Assembly (NCBI GenBank): GCA_963693085.1
Contig: OY856413.1
Location: 542,522,879-542,586,878, forward strand
Length of the DNA stretch: 64,000 bases
Direction: 5' to 3'
DNA from: Alisma plantago-aquatica
Lineage: Eukaryota; Streptophyta; Magnoliopsida; Alismatales; Alismataceae
In this document: positions 48,699 to 60,690 of the stretch, piece after piece
Layout of the letters: each line of letters begins with the position of its first letter
How positions within the stretch are numbered: position 1 is the stretch's first letter
Made by a program: the position numbers and the translations under genes
The notes under the pieces: model-generated
Databases searched by the model: none
What the model saw: only the letters and a program-made list of their open reading frames with translations
Told to the model about the DNA's origin: nothing

Positions 48699-49294
48699 AG
48701 GCCTTGAGATATAATGGAAAATAAGCTTAAAATATGTGTTCTCTTTTGCTAATGAATATCTTTGTGCAAGTATACTATTTTCTTATATTTCTTTATACCT
48801 GCCAAGTATTAGTTTTATCTTATTGCCAAGATATGATGAGAGGTAAATAAAAGACACGTAGGCTTACTCAGTACAATATTCTTGAATATTGTGTTGACGT
48901 GTACCGCATGTAATCTTTTGTTTAGGTTGTAGTTATGCTCTTGAAGATCCAGGATAGTTGAGAGTTGTGTGGCGAGCTGATGTACAGGTAGACATGTTGT
49001 CTTAAGATCCTGTTGTTTAGATGTAGTACTTGTAAATGTATAGTTTACTGTTCAATATTTAATATCAAATGTTGTAACAATTCATGTTGTAATTATATGT
49101 TGAATGGTGAACATGTGTGTATGGTTTTATTATTGTTCATGTACATGTGCTACTGATTGTTTCCTTCTGACTCCCTTGATTTTCTTCTTCTTAGCCTAGT
49201 GTGTGGTGTTTAAATTGTGATTCTCACTGAGGTGAGAGTTTAAATTTGGATGTCACACATCAGATTAAGTTTTAGAAAATCTGGGGACATCACA

Positions 49295-51462
49295 GGTGGT
49301 ATCAGGGCATGAACAATAGCAAAGTCTAACATTTTCTCATTATGCAACTCAAAACTAAAGAACCTTGAACTTAATAATATCCTTAGGGTTAGATTAGTCG
49401 TCTTTTAGAGACTAGATCTGACCTAGCCTCTAGGTTAGCACCTAGATGTCCAAGAACTAGGTCTAGACTGGTGCTTGTTGGGTAGCAAGTCCTTAGATGT
49501 CATCCTTTCCTTGCAGTGCAGCGGTATGGGACGTTACACTATTTGGAAATGACGTGCATCAAAGGAAGAGAAACCCTAGACATATTGCGCATGTTGTCTA
49601 GAGTAGCTACACTAGTCTACACCATGTTCTCACCCTTTTCACTAGTTTTCATGACACTGGACTCTCTACTATGTGTGGGACACTCGTTTTCAGGATTTGG
49701 TTTTTGATTCCAAACGGATCAAACCTCGATAGTTTTCTATGACGCTTGTTTTATCGGAGAAAAACTATATAATATTTTTTAATATGTATTAGTATTACAA
49801 AAATGTGTCCTCACACAAGTATGAGTAGGCAGTAGTCATGTAACCTAAGTGAAAGTGAATGACATCAGTCTAGAAGAGAGAGTAGTTCTAGATTAGATGT
49901 CTAGAGCCTTGTTGGAATATATGATAGATGAAATCGATGAAATACGTTTTGATGATATGGTGTAAGTCTTATATAGATGGTTTATGATGATATATGTATG
50001 TCTTTGAGGACTTAAGTTCAGTTTGAGGATTTGAGATAAGTTTTGATTATGCAAGTATGAGTTCTTTTCTGAGATGAGATAAGATAAGTTCAGACAAGTT
50101 GTGAGTCAACATGAGCCTCAATCTCTTTTACAAAGGAGGACCTCTAGTGTTAGGACTAGTTTCAGGGTTAACTCCAGAGAGAGTGAGACCCAGAGGGAGA
50201 AGGTTAGAGAACCTAAACTCTAGATATGAGGAATATGAGATTTATGTGGTATGATATGTCCTAAACTAGAATACTCCTGAGTGATTGAGTTGAGTCGCTT
50301 TATGCATGATTCCTATAGTCTTGTTGAACCCTAGATGTCCTTGGGAAGACCAAAACCCTCGAGATAGAGAGAGGCTAGTTATATATGTGCGGGTGAATAT
50401 GAATTTGAGTGCCTTCCATCTGGGTGAGGGAGAGAGCCCAAGACTCTAGAGGAGGTAGCTATGTCAATTTTTGTGAAGCCTCATGCTCGGGTTGGTGGTT
50501 TCCCACATAGGAATCTAGTGGTGTATATAAGAGAACTTTGGGTAAGATGTTTCATGGGTAGAGACCTATGAAGAGTATGTTGTAGCATGTTTTGGTTTGT
50601 GCTTATGTGGCTAGATCTTGTGAAGTTAATCACTAGTGCCAATGAGGTAATCTGAGAACCCTAGACTAAGAGAGGAAAGATAAAGTATATGCGTATGAGA
50701 TACTCATGGAGTTGAGTGAGCTCAGAGAGACTGAGCATGGCACTACCCTCATGATATGGGTCAGGAGAACCTCAGTTGGATTGGATAAAGTTTTGATATA
50801 TGTTTGATAATCCACTCACATTAGTTGTCCAGCACAACCATGGTAAAATATATGTAAGGATGTGATCTAATCTTGAGATATGATATATAGACATGATATG
50901 ATGGAAACCTAGAGAATGGTTTAATAGATATCAAAGTATAAATGGTTAACCATATACATGAATAATGATGATAATTTGATAGTGTTGGTTAATCTTGTGA
51001 TGAATTCATTAATAAATGTTGCAATTTATTATGAGCAATGAAATAAGATCACATGAATGAAAAATGTTACCAGAAGTGTTAAGCTTAGTGCTTAATAAAG
51101 ATGAAAAATATAGTTTTATAGTTAGCACAACATAATGATGATGACACCTTGACATGATCTATATGGATAAAGTGAGTTAATTACATGTAACTCCCTCATA
51201 AGAAGTATATGTTAATGTTTAATGCTTGGGTAAAATGAGGATGAAAATCCTATAATATGAAAGATGTCATGAAATAACCTAAGTTTCTAAGCCCTTGGTT
51301 GAGCTTTCTTGGATAGGTTGAACCTAGAGTGATGCCCTACATATGGATGAAGACTTTTTTGTTTACTTTCGAGGATGAAAGTTCTGTTAAGATGTATATG
51401 ATGTGACAAAGTGATTTTATGGCTTAATTCTGAGGACAAAATTTCCTTTAAGGTGTGTAGGA
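49295..51462 (+). other. Second internal domain of element G
   Basis: One base different in length from the first internal domain and nearly identical in order. PBS TGGTATCAGGGC is at 49297-49308. Like the first, it has no coding capacity and ends with AAGGTGTGTAGGA before LTR3. Confidence 0.9.
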
Positions 51463-54400
51463 TGTGATGGAGCGAAATTTTGATGTTCTTGGTTTAACAT
51501 ATTATAATGACATAATAATAGTCCTTGAAGTGTGTTTTGATCATATGAAGGCACTTCAATTGATTTGAAATAAGTTGACGGTCTTTTGATGTTGATGTTG
51601 TGATTAAGATCCCTAAGTGCATAACTTTTTGAGGTATATTAGATCAAGGTAAGATATCTTTAGCCTACGTATAGACCTTCTTTGGGATGTCATAGACCCT
51701 TTAGTTCTGTTGTTAGAGTCACGGATCGTGTGTTGATGGTTCGATCCAATCACCGGGATGACAGTAAAATGACACCAGTACGCCATTTTGCTTGGGATCA
51801 TGGACCCATTAGGAACGTGGGATTCCTGGTCATCGCACATCACAAGACGAGGGACAAGGCACAACCCTCGGTGGGCGGTTTCTTGGTTTGCGATGAGGAG
51901 AAACAACCCCCTTTAGAGCAGTTTTAGAAGCTACCGAGGCTGGAACCTCGTTGCGGCGGCTTCGTGCAGGAAAACACAACCCACGCACACAGGTGCCCAG
52001 GCCTGGTGATTGACAACGACAACCAGATCTACAGCTCGCGCTGGACTAGACGGCGGCGCCGATCAGATGTGAGGAGGAGAGCCTGGCGGTCGATCCATGG
52101 ATAGGCCTTGTCATCGCCAGTGGAGCGTCTCTAGCGGCGGCAAGCTTGCAGGAAGCTTCCAATCATGCCCAAGCAGCGAGATCGAGAGGCCGGAGGAGCA
52201 GCCGAGTAGGAGTGTGGCAACATATCACAGACCAGCGTCAAGTAGGAGACACAGTAGCAGCAGTAGCTTGGAGGAAGGAAGCAACCGTAGCAGGAGGTTG
52301 TGTTGCCCGATTGCTCGCCATTGGGTTCGAGCGCAACCGAAGCATGGAGTTCGCCGTGGCTGACGAGGAGGCATGTGGATGCCAATCCATTGCCGAAGCT
52401 GAGGAGCAAGATTTTGAGATGGATCACGGTTCTATAGCCCGTGGTAACGACGACAGACGGCGCCTGAGATCGTGGAGCTTGATCGCACAGAACGGGCGTT
52501 GGGGATGGCGTTCACTGTGAGGAGGTCCACAACGGTGACGAGTCAGGGATGGGAGTCTCCCATAGGCACTGCCAGACTCCCAAGCAGTGAGGAGGAGTAC
52601 GGAACTGGGGGAGTCTGTGTTTTAATATGGTGAGGAGGAGCATCTCGTCATTGCTTTCTCATCGGAGGTGATCCCTTGTGGCGATGCTCCCTGGAGGACA
52701 AGGAACAGAGGACGCACACCGCACAGAGGCATCATATAAGAAGGAGAAAGAATGGAGGAACTAGAAGCCGATGCGGAGAACTGGAGGGCCAACGATCGGT
52801 TGCTTGAGTCATGACCGCGACGGCGCTGTTCTCGTGCAGGAGCCCAAAATGGGAGGAGAACCCACCACAGATGACTAACATGAACCAGATCTAGAGTCTG
52901 TGAACTGGATGGATCCTAGTATGGATCGGACGGCCCACACACCACCTAGTGACCAAGTGGCGGCTCTGGATTGGCCAAAAGGTATGAAAATCCCATATTT
53001 ACCTAGATCTTTGATAAGCCACAGTAATTAGCTCGTTTATCAAAAAATTACAAACAAACTACCAAAATGTTCACAAAAATGAGTAGAATACATCAGAATA
53101 ATAATATCAGGCTTTTGATGCACTAATAGTAGTTATATCATGTAAGTTGTATAATGCTTATATCGTTTGTTATAAATAGTAAATGATGGCCTAAAATTAT
53201 GAGAACTTGTTTATAAATCATAAATCATGTTTTTAGTCCATATAAGGTCAGTAATCATGATGTTGATGCATGAAACATGTAATTTTCTTAGAATGTCTAT
53301 TTAGGGCTAATAACCCTAAATAAAATGCAATAAATGCACACATGCTCAATAAATGATGAAATTCACAGAGTAAGCTCATATCAGTATATGGAACCTTAGT
53401 TTAAATTATGAGATCATAAAGATGAACAGAATCCAAGTTATATGAAGATGAATCTGAATACATGTTATAAAACCCTAATCTAGGTTAATGATGTAACCTA
53501 GGATTTATATGTGTACAAAAAGGATATGGAACCTAATGTTCAGATAATGAACCACAATCTGGAAAATGACATCCGTAAGATAAATCTAAGATAAGAACGC
53601 AAGTAATGATGTACATATCCTAATGAGATAAGCTAAACCCTAAATGGACACGTTTAGGGTTAAGATGAGATGTAAGATGATGAGAACCTGATGGTGATAT
53701 ATGATCTTGTCTTAATCAGGGGTTTGACCAAGATATAGTTGACATGAGGATATATCTGATATCAAGAATATGTGATTAGGATGTCTCTTTGGAAGGTACG
53801 CCATTACCTCTTACTTGGCTTATTATACAATATGCTTGTGTTATATGTGCAGTAAAATACTTGGCATATGATATTGGATGAAATGATTGTTCTTGTATGA
53901 TATGTTGCATGATTTTCCATGATTACTGCTATGAACACATCAAACATGATATATATGTTCCATTATATTGGAAGCAATAACTCTTTGGCAGTGTGCTTGG
54001 AAGTGACCTAACTCTTTGGTAGTGGTCACATTGTACATATGACCTAACTCTTTGGTAGTGGTCAGACCTAACTCTTTGGTAGTGGTCGCAATGTACATAT
54101 GATCCAACTCTTTGGTAGTGATCATAAAGGCCTTGAGATATAATGGAAAATAAGCTTAAAATATGTGTTCTCTTTTGATAATGAATATCTTTGTGCAAGT
54201 ATACTCTTTTCTTATATTTCTTTATACCTGCCATGTATTAGTTTTATCTTATTGCCAAGATATGATGAGAGGTAAATAAAAGACATGTAGGCGTACTCAG
54301 TAAAATATTCTTGAATATTGTGTTGACGTGTACCGCATGTAATCTTTTGTTTAGGTTGTGGTTATGCTCTTGAAGATCCAGGATAGTTGAGAGTTGTGTG

Positions 54401-54723
54401 GCGAGCTGATGTACAGGTAGACCTGTTGTCTTAAGAGCCTGTTGTTTAGATGTAGTACATGTATATGTATAGTTTGTTGTTCAATATGTAATATCAAATG
54501 TTGTAACAATTCAAGTTGTAATTATATGTTGAATGGTGAACATGTGTGTATGGTTTTATTATTGTTCATGTACATGTGCTATTGATTGTTTCCTTCTGAC
54601 TCCCTTGATTTTCTTCTTCTTAGCCTAGTGTGTGGTGTTTAAATTGGGATTCTCGCTGAGGTGAGAGTTTCAATTTGGACATCACACATCATATTAAGTT
54701 TTAGAAAATCTGGGGACGTCACA
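51463..54723 (+). repeat. LTR3 of element G
   Basis: It begins TGTGATGGAGCG and ends GGGGACGTCACA, followed by the TSD TATCC. It keeps the full GC-rich block (about 51930-52990) and is the least altered of the three copies. Confidence 0.94.
53975..54127. repeat. Tandem repeat in G LTR3 (CTAACTCTTTGGTAGTG)
   Basis: Third counterpart of the array. The first unit reads AATAACTCTTTGG and the last CCAACTCTTTGG; otherwise it is as in LTR1 and LTR2. Confidence 0.88.
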
Positions 54724-54728
54724 TATCC

Positions 54729-54864
54729 TCAGTATCTCATAACTGAGTGAAACAAATGAATTGGAAGATTGCCTTTATATATGTTATTATTAATCAAATC
54801 CTTTTAGGTACTTATGTCATGTCAGCCATCATATGATTGGATCTACAGGCATACCTTACCAACA
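54729..54864 (-). repeat. 3' LTR of element E, second part (outer end)
   Basis: Continues E's LTR after the G insertion and its TATCC duplication. On the minus strand the LTR starts TGTTGGTAAGGTATGCC at 54864, mirroring the CCAACA at its other end (39597). Total LTR length without G is about 2.25 kb. Confidence 0.82.
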
Positions 54865-54879
54865 GACTCCCACTTGCAC
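54865..54879 (-). other. Polypurine tract of element E
   Basis: The minus strand reads TGCAAGTGGGAGTC immediately before TGTTGG. AAGTGGGAG plus a few bases before TGTTGG is the typical plant Ty1/copia arrangement. Confidence 0.82.
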
Positions 54880-57749
54880 TTAGAGCAAATCACCAACGGA
54901 TCTCATCCTTTGTGATCTTAAACATGTCCAACATGCTTCTTTTGTGCTAGTGTTGATTTAGAGGGTTAGCAACACTTTTGCTTATAGTCGATATATTGCA
55001 TGTTTCTTATCTCTTCTCGCTTGAGATGAAATTACCTTAATATGGTATATGATATTCCCTGCCAAACAATTAGCTCCATTGTTGTCAAAGTATCACTATG
55101 GAGTCATCAATGGTTGAACATCTACAAATTCACCATATGAACCTTTTAGATCCCTACAGTATCACCTTGTGTTCACAACACAAGCATACTCAACTTCTAT
55201 TGTAGATTAGCATTAATGGCTATTAGTTTGGAATATATTTCCAACTAATCATCACTTATTCTTTTGAATCATAACTTATTTTTATTTGTGATCACTCTTT
55301 TCAATTATGGAAGCTTGCATCGATGTAACTCTTTACATCCAACTCTTCCTATTATTTCTATCATCATTGACTAGAAATTTTATCCTTAAGTACTTAACAA
55401 TTACTAATGGATGTCTTTAATGACTTTCCAATAACCCTTATTGGATTTTATATCATCTTGTCTTGTCCAATACATACAAGATTATCTGGGATAAGTATAT
55501 TTATAGCATTCATGATAGATCCATTGTTGTGTTGGCCCATGGACTCTAATTCATGATATTCCCATTCATCACTAGAATTGGAACATAGGGTTCATGAGAG
55601 ACTATTTCGAATTCATTCTCATTGAATCCTTCCATGTTGAACTCTTTCAACACATTGCTATTGTACGTGCTTAAACTTCCATTGTGAAACCTTCAAGAAC
55701 AATCTCATAGGTCTTGATCCTTATCTCATAAGATGTTTCAGTTAATCCCTCATTGCTGAAGGTGTTGCCAATTCTCAATATTCACAATATTGAGATGTTA
55801 TTCCCATCATTTGTGGAATATTCATATATGCTCCCACTAAATCTTTTGTATACACATATTTCATATTTTTTCTTGACTTAAGTCAAAATCTTTGACCTTC
55901 TTACCAAGTCAAAAGATTCCATTTTTAGTAGTTTGTCTCATTCCCATATTGAACTTTGTAGTTTATAGACTTCATATGTGTTCTTGAAGTTATAAAACCC
56001 TTTAGGTTGTGTAATGTACACATCCTATGATTTATTCCCTTAAGGAATCTAGTTTCCATCTCCATATGCAAAATATCATAGTCCATTCTAACTAAACAAC
56101 AATCATAACAATTGGTAAAGGAATTTCTATCATGTCCAACAACTTGAACTTGATTTATTCAACCAAACTGTCTATTTATGTTATCCATGTAGGTCTTGCT
56201 CATAAGACCCTATTGCACCTTCTGGTATTACCCCTATAGGTGGCTCTATAAAGGTCCTACCTTATTAGCTTACATGGATCCCATATTATTTAGAAATAGC
56301 TTCTAGTTAACTAGTTGGCTCATCATGTATGACCAACCCATCTGAATCGTTGGATTCACAAACCTCCAGTCTCATATGTATTTTACTAGAACTATTTTGT
56401 TCTGTGTTATATGATGAACCTGATATTCCACAACAACTTGTGATTCTCATTGTTCTCATGGTACCCATATTGTTGATCTCAAATACTTTGAGTATTACTT
56501 TTACTCTCATTGAATCTTTAAGAACTTAGATATCCTATTAACAAAATAATTTTTTTATTCGATTGAGATTAATAGTAATGTTCAACTATCATGGTTTATG
56601 GATAAACCTTCTCATGAAACTACTATCTCAAGGTGGTTTTCAATCCTTTAGACCTATTGGGACATTCCCAAATCATATCATATATGATGTCTTACAAACC
56701 ATTCACGTGGTACATTATTTAGTGATAGGTATATATTTATGAGGATATAAGAAGATTAGATTAATTGATAATTATATCATGAATCATCATGGTATAATTC
56801 CTTCATTCTGACACATCATCATGTTCAGATAGATTATCTTGTGGTACATTATCAAAGTTCTTTCCTAAAGGTACTCAAGGTATTGATATAAAGTATTTCA
56901 ACATTTTATCGTATCAAAGTATCTTAATATTTTCATCAATTTCACACTTCATTTACAATCTCCTTGAACATTTTCAAGAGATTAATGCTTTCATTCCATC
57001 TGGTGCCTATCATTATATTACCAGTAAATGGAAATGAAGTATTAGTTAATTATCTATAGCATTCATTCCATAAGATCTTCATTCATCATATGCATAAGGT
57101 CTAATGAAATCTTTATCCTCCCACTACGTTTAGTGAAGGATGTCATGTCATATTCTGAGAGACTAATACTTACATGTTTCCTTAGGTTCAATAACCAAGG
57201 GAATCTAGACCCACATAATTATTTTTTCTAGGCATGCACCTCTCATATTCGTACAAGATGACTAATGCTAATGATAGTCTTGAGTTATCAATTATATTCT
57301 TTTGGTATAAACATTCATTTTTGGATCATTTCATAAAATATCACAAGTTGTTTTAGGGCCAATGCCATGCAAGATCATATCTTTGAAATAGAAGCACTAA
57401 TAATTCATTATTGATAATCATCCTTGTTCATACAAGATGCATAAAGAAAATGTATATATTCTAATGGAATAATGAAATAGCAGTTCTAAGAACTCTATCA
57501 CATGCCCATTGGGCTAAGATAAATTTAAACATAGACTATGGCTTCTGCAACACTTGATCTTCCTTGTCCATCCTTATCCTTCCATGAAGGCCTTTACTTC
57601 TTGTCAGATCCTGCACATCAGTATGTAAGATCTTTTATCTGGTATCATGTACTAAAATTTAAGAAGTAATTAAATTTATCTTATGGTTTTTATACCTTAA
57701 GTGGAGGCCTGACATCCTTCTTCTTCTTTAGTTTCTCTAACCAGAGTAG
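54880..57749 (-). pseudogene. Degraded Ty1/copia pol of element E
   Basis: No frame stays open, but landmarks occur in the right order on the minus strand. Around 56640-56720 is an integrase-C-terminal type stretch. At 56307-56510 is the Ser-rich linker ending DEPTS. Then comes an RT start with EPPIGVIPEG near 56230, a GFITSRTH stretch near 55990, KEFNMEGF near 55640, and an RNase H segment at 54900-55260 with STIEVEYA and YFDNNGA. The last is the copia RNase H signature with Cys replaced by Phe. Total length is about 2.9 kb, shorter than an intact copia pol, so parts are lost, notably protease and the integrase core. Many stops and indels show long decay. Confidence 0.72.
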
Positions 57750-58270
57750 GCAATTTCTCTTCCATTGTCCAGGTTGGTGACAATGGTGACAATCGCCCCT
57801 ATGTTTCTTTAATCCACCTTTTGCCTTGAGATATGAAGACTTGGGATTCTAGCTAGCTTTAGAACCTTTGTTATATTTTTCTTTGCCTTTAGACTTCCCC
57901 TTTTTCTTGTTGATCTTCATCTTAGACTTGGGCTTGTATTTCTTCATTTGTGTCACAACAATCCTCAACATGCCCGACAACTCTGTCAATAGCTTGTCAA
58001 AGTCGTTCATGTTGTAATTCATGATAAACTGACTATATGACTCTGCCAAGGACTGTAGAATCATGTCAGTGCACAACTCTTGACCCAAGGGGAATCCTAG
58101 TCTAGCTAGGTTCTCTACATACCCAATAATATTGAGTACATGAGGACATGAGGACCTACTGGATCTCCTTCTATCATGGTGCACTTGAACAACGTCTTGA
58201 AGAAATCATATCTCTCTTGTCTTGTCTGATCCTTATACATGTTCTTGAGATGTGTGACCATCTCAATCAC
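57750..58270 (-). pseudogene. Gag of element E, C-terminal part (copia UBN2-type)
   Basis: Carries LARLGFPLGQELCTDMILQS, LAESYSQFIMNYNMNDFDK and LTELSGMLR, the usual plant copia Gag core. A Lys-rich stretch follows, then a knuckle CHHCHQPGQWKRNC at 57750-57791. In the knuckle the zinc-binding His is Gln, so metal binding is probably lost. A frameshift near 58150 separates two overlapping frames. The N-terminal part lies beyond the solo LTR H. The frame 58115-58366 runs into H and is only partly gag. Confidence 0.85.
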
Positions 58271-59977
58271 TGTGATGGACTGGATTTTTGGTATTCTTGA
58301 ATACCCAATCGGATAATCATGTTCATGGATTTGAGATTCGAATATGAATATGTGTGTTTTGATCATAGGAATGTGTTTTCTTTAGTTTGAAAGAAGTTGA
58401 AAGTTTTTTTGATGTTAATAGCATGAATAATACATGTATGTATGTGATGTTTTTGATTAAGTTGTTGATTGGTCAATTAGTGATAACTAGGCATCAAAAT
58501 AGAAGAGGAAGTAGCTTATATTACCATTAATCTGTGATCAAAGTTTCATGAGGTTTGGACACTCCTAGAGGGAGATATTTAGATATGAAGTAGGCCAAAC
58601 GATTAATATTCTTTTAATGTACTTGGGAGCAATGTTTCATATTTGAAAAGTTAGGTTTTGAGAGAAATGAAGTGTCACATGCTCCACAATTAGAGAATTC
58701 AGGGATTCACATTGTGGCATCCTAGCCACCATTGGATGACTTGTTTTGGACAAATAGATGGTTGTCCCCTACCTTTAGTTGGATCAACAATAAGGTGACC
58801 AGGGATGCCAAACCACCTCTTACCCTCCACACACACAAACATCGTCCAATGTGGACTTAAGACGTGCATCAGGCTATGTGGGTAGTTCGGTCTTGAGAAG
58901 ATGAGGTCGGTGACCCCTCATAAGAATAGGGAAATGTTCTATATCGAGGGTTCTTGTTCATCAGTTCCTTCTACCTCTCCTTCAGAAGCTACAATAGAGT
59001 TTGAGAAGAAGGTATGAGAGGTAGAAGTGAGAAGTTGAGGAAGGGAAACACTCCCTATAGATATAAGGATCTAGAACATCACCTTCCCCCCCCATTGCAG
59101 TCACCGTGGCCTCCATGCTAAGGTTGGCTGGAGTAGAAATCAAGTTAAGAAGCCCTATGTGGAACGTCCCCACTACAATCATATGGTGATACAAAGTTTT
59201 TGGAGGTTATGAGTTTCTCCTGAACCATTCTTCCATGAGAAGTGATGTGGGGAACATCTTTCCCTTTTCTTCTCACCACGACGACAGTGGAGATCACCAA
59301 GCCCGATCAAGTGGGGGATGGATCTTCCATTCAAGGTAGATGAGTTGTGGATGTACGAAAGACATCTGCGAATCTAACTATTGTCTTAATAGCCGATGAT
59401 GACCAGCTCATCTCTACCAATTGCTCACTGGGAACTAGACCTGCGGTGGTGTCCCTGAAATAGGGGAAAGCACAAGTTTTGCGCTGTGTTGAGCAGATCC
59501 CGATGGATCGTGTGTGTAGGAAGGGAAGCGAAGCAAGGATGAACCGTGTCCAGCCAGACCAATGATAAACCAATGAATCATAGTGTGAACCGTCAGTTCA
59601 ACATAGGCCAGGAGAATAAGGAGCCACGACCCATAGAGGACATGTGGCGGCCTATGATTTTTTGAAAAAGGTATTTAACTCAGAAAATGCTTTGATCTTG
59701 TACAATTCACAGAAATTAGCCTAGTTATCAGATAAATACATACAAACTTCTGGAATTCTCAGAAAAATGAGTAGAACCACATGGAACCATAATATTTGTC
59801 TTTTGATGAACAAAATTTCTTAGTATTACACAAGATGTATTATACTCATTTGGTGTATATTTAGATTGCCTAAAATTATGATAAAATGTTCATAATCCAT
59901 ATTCATGTTTAAAATCCATTTAAGGTTAGTGATTATGATGTTGATGCATTAAATAATGTAATTTTTTTCATATAGCT

Positions 59978-60000
59978 AATTAGGGTTAATAACCCTAATT
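59978..60000. promoter_or_regulatory. Inverted telo-box palindrome in solo LTR H
   Basis: An 11-base arm AATTAGGGTTA and its exact reverse complement flank a single central A. Each arm holds a telo-box-like AGGGTTA. It lies at the same position as the imperfect pair in G LTR2 and LTR3. Confidence 0.5.
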
Positions 60001-60465
60001 AATGTGAAACAATTGCAAGTATGCTCAATAAATCTGGGAAACTCCAGAATATGTTCATAACACTATGGAACACAATGTGAAACTAATGTATCAATATTAT
60101 GCATATAATTCACGTTATTATGATGATGACTCCTAAAGTGATATAAACCCTAATACGACTAATACATATCATCTAGGGCTAATATGTGTACATAATTATG
60201 TACAATCATATAATCAGATTATATATCTTAATATGTAACCTAGATCAATAACCTAATTTTAAGAAGAGTAAGACAAGAAGTAATGATGGAAATGTCCTAA
60301 TGAACTAAGCAAACTCTAATGAATCAACTAGGGTTAATGATGATAAGAATATGATGATAGTACACATGATCTTATCTTTATCAGGGTTTGACCTGGGATG
60401 CATAGTTGATATCAAGAATATGGCTATGAACACATGAAAGATAAGATATCTAATCCATTTTATGA

Positions 60466-60690
60466 TAGCACTAAATCTCTTTGGAAAAATAGTGCATTTA
60501 TGAAAGTACTAAATCTCTTTGGAAAAATAGTACATTTATGAAAGTACTAAATCTCTTTGGCAGAATAGTACATTGAACACTAAATGTCTTTGGTAGAATA
60601 GTGCAGATGAAACTACTAAAACTCTTTGGTAGAATAGTACATGTGAGCACTAAATCTCTTTGGTAGAATAGTACATGTGGTCGGTAAACT
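60466..60690. repeat. Tandem repeat in solo LTR H (ACTAAATCTCTTTGG)
   Basis: Six copies of a roughly 35-38-base unit with ACTAAATCTCTTTGG, then AAAATAGTACATTTATG or a variant. It occupies the position of G's array and shares the CTCTTTGG core and TACAT word, but the rest of the unit has changed. Confidence 0.88.

Larger units (their letters stand above)
46040..49294 (+). repeat. LTR2 (middle) of element G
   Basis: It begins TGTGATGGAGTG and ends GACATCACA. It is full length and has no TSD at either end, since both sides are internal domains. At many sites LTR1 and LTR3 agree and this copy differs, for example GAGTG for GAGCG, ACATTTT for ACATATT, GATCATTTG for GATCATATG, and TTCTATTG for TTCTGTTG. 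Confidence 0.94.
41707..54723 (+). mobile_element. Element G: tandem LTR-int-LTR-int-LTR non-autonomous retrotransposon
   Basis: Three LTRs (41707-43870, 46040-49294, 51463-54723) alternate with two internal domains of 2169 and 2168 bp, all in plus orientation. Only the outer ends carry a TSD: TATCC at 41702-41706 and 54724-54728. Each of the first two LTRs ends in CACA followed by GG and TGGTATCAGGGC, a PBS. Both internal domains lack coding frames. The copies differ by about 1% in the parts I compared, so the structure is young. It interrupts the 3' LTR of E. Confidence 0.95.

Noticed and set aside
41707..54723. Two independent neighbouring insertions of the G family
   Set aside because: Independent insertions would each have their own TSD and intervening host DNA. 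Here the LTRs are shared and only the outer ends carry TATCC.
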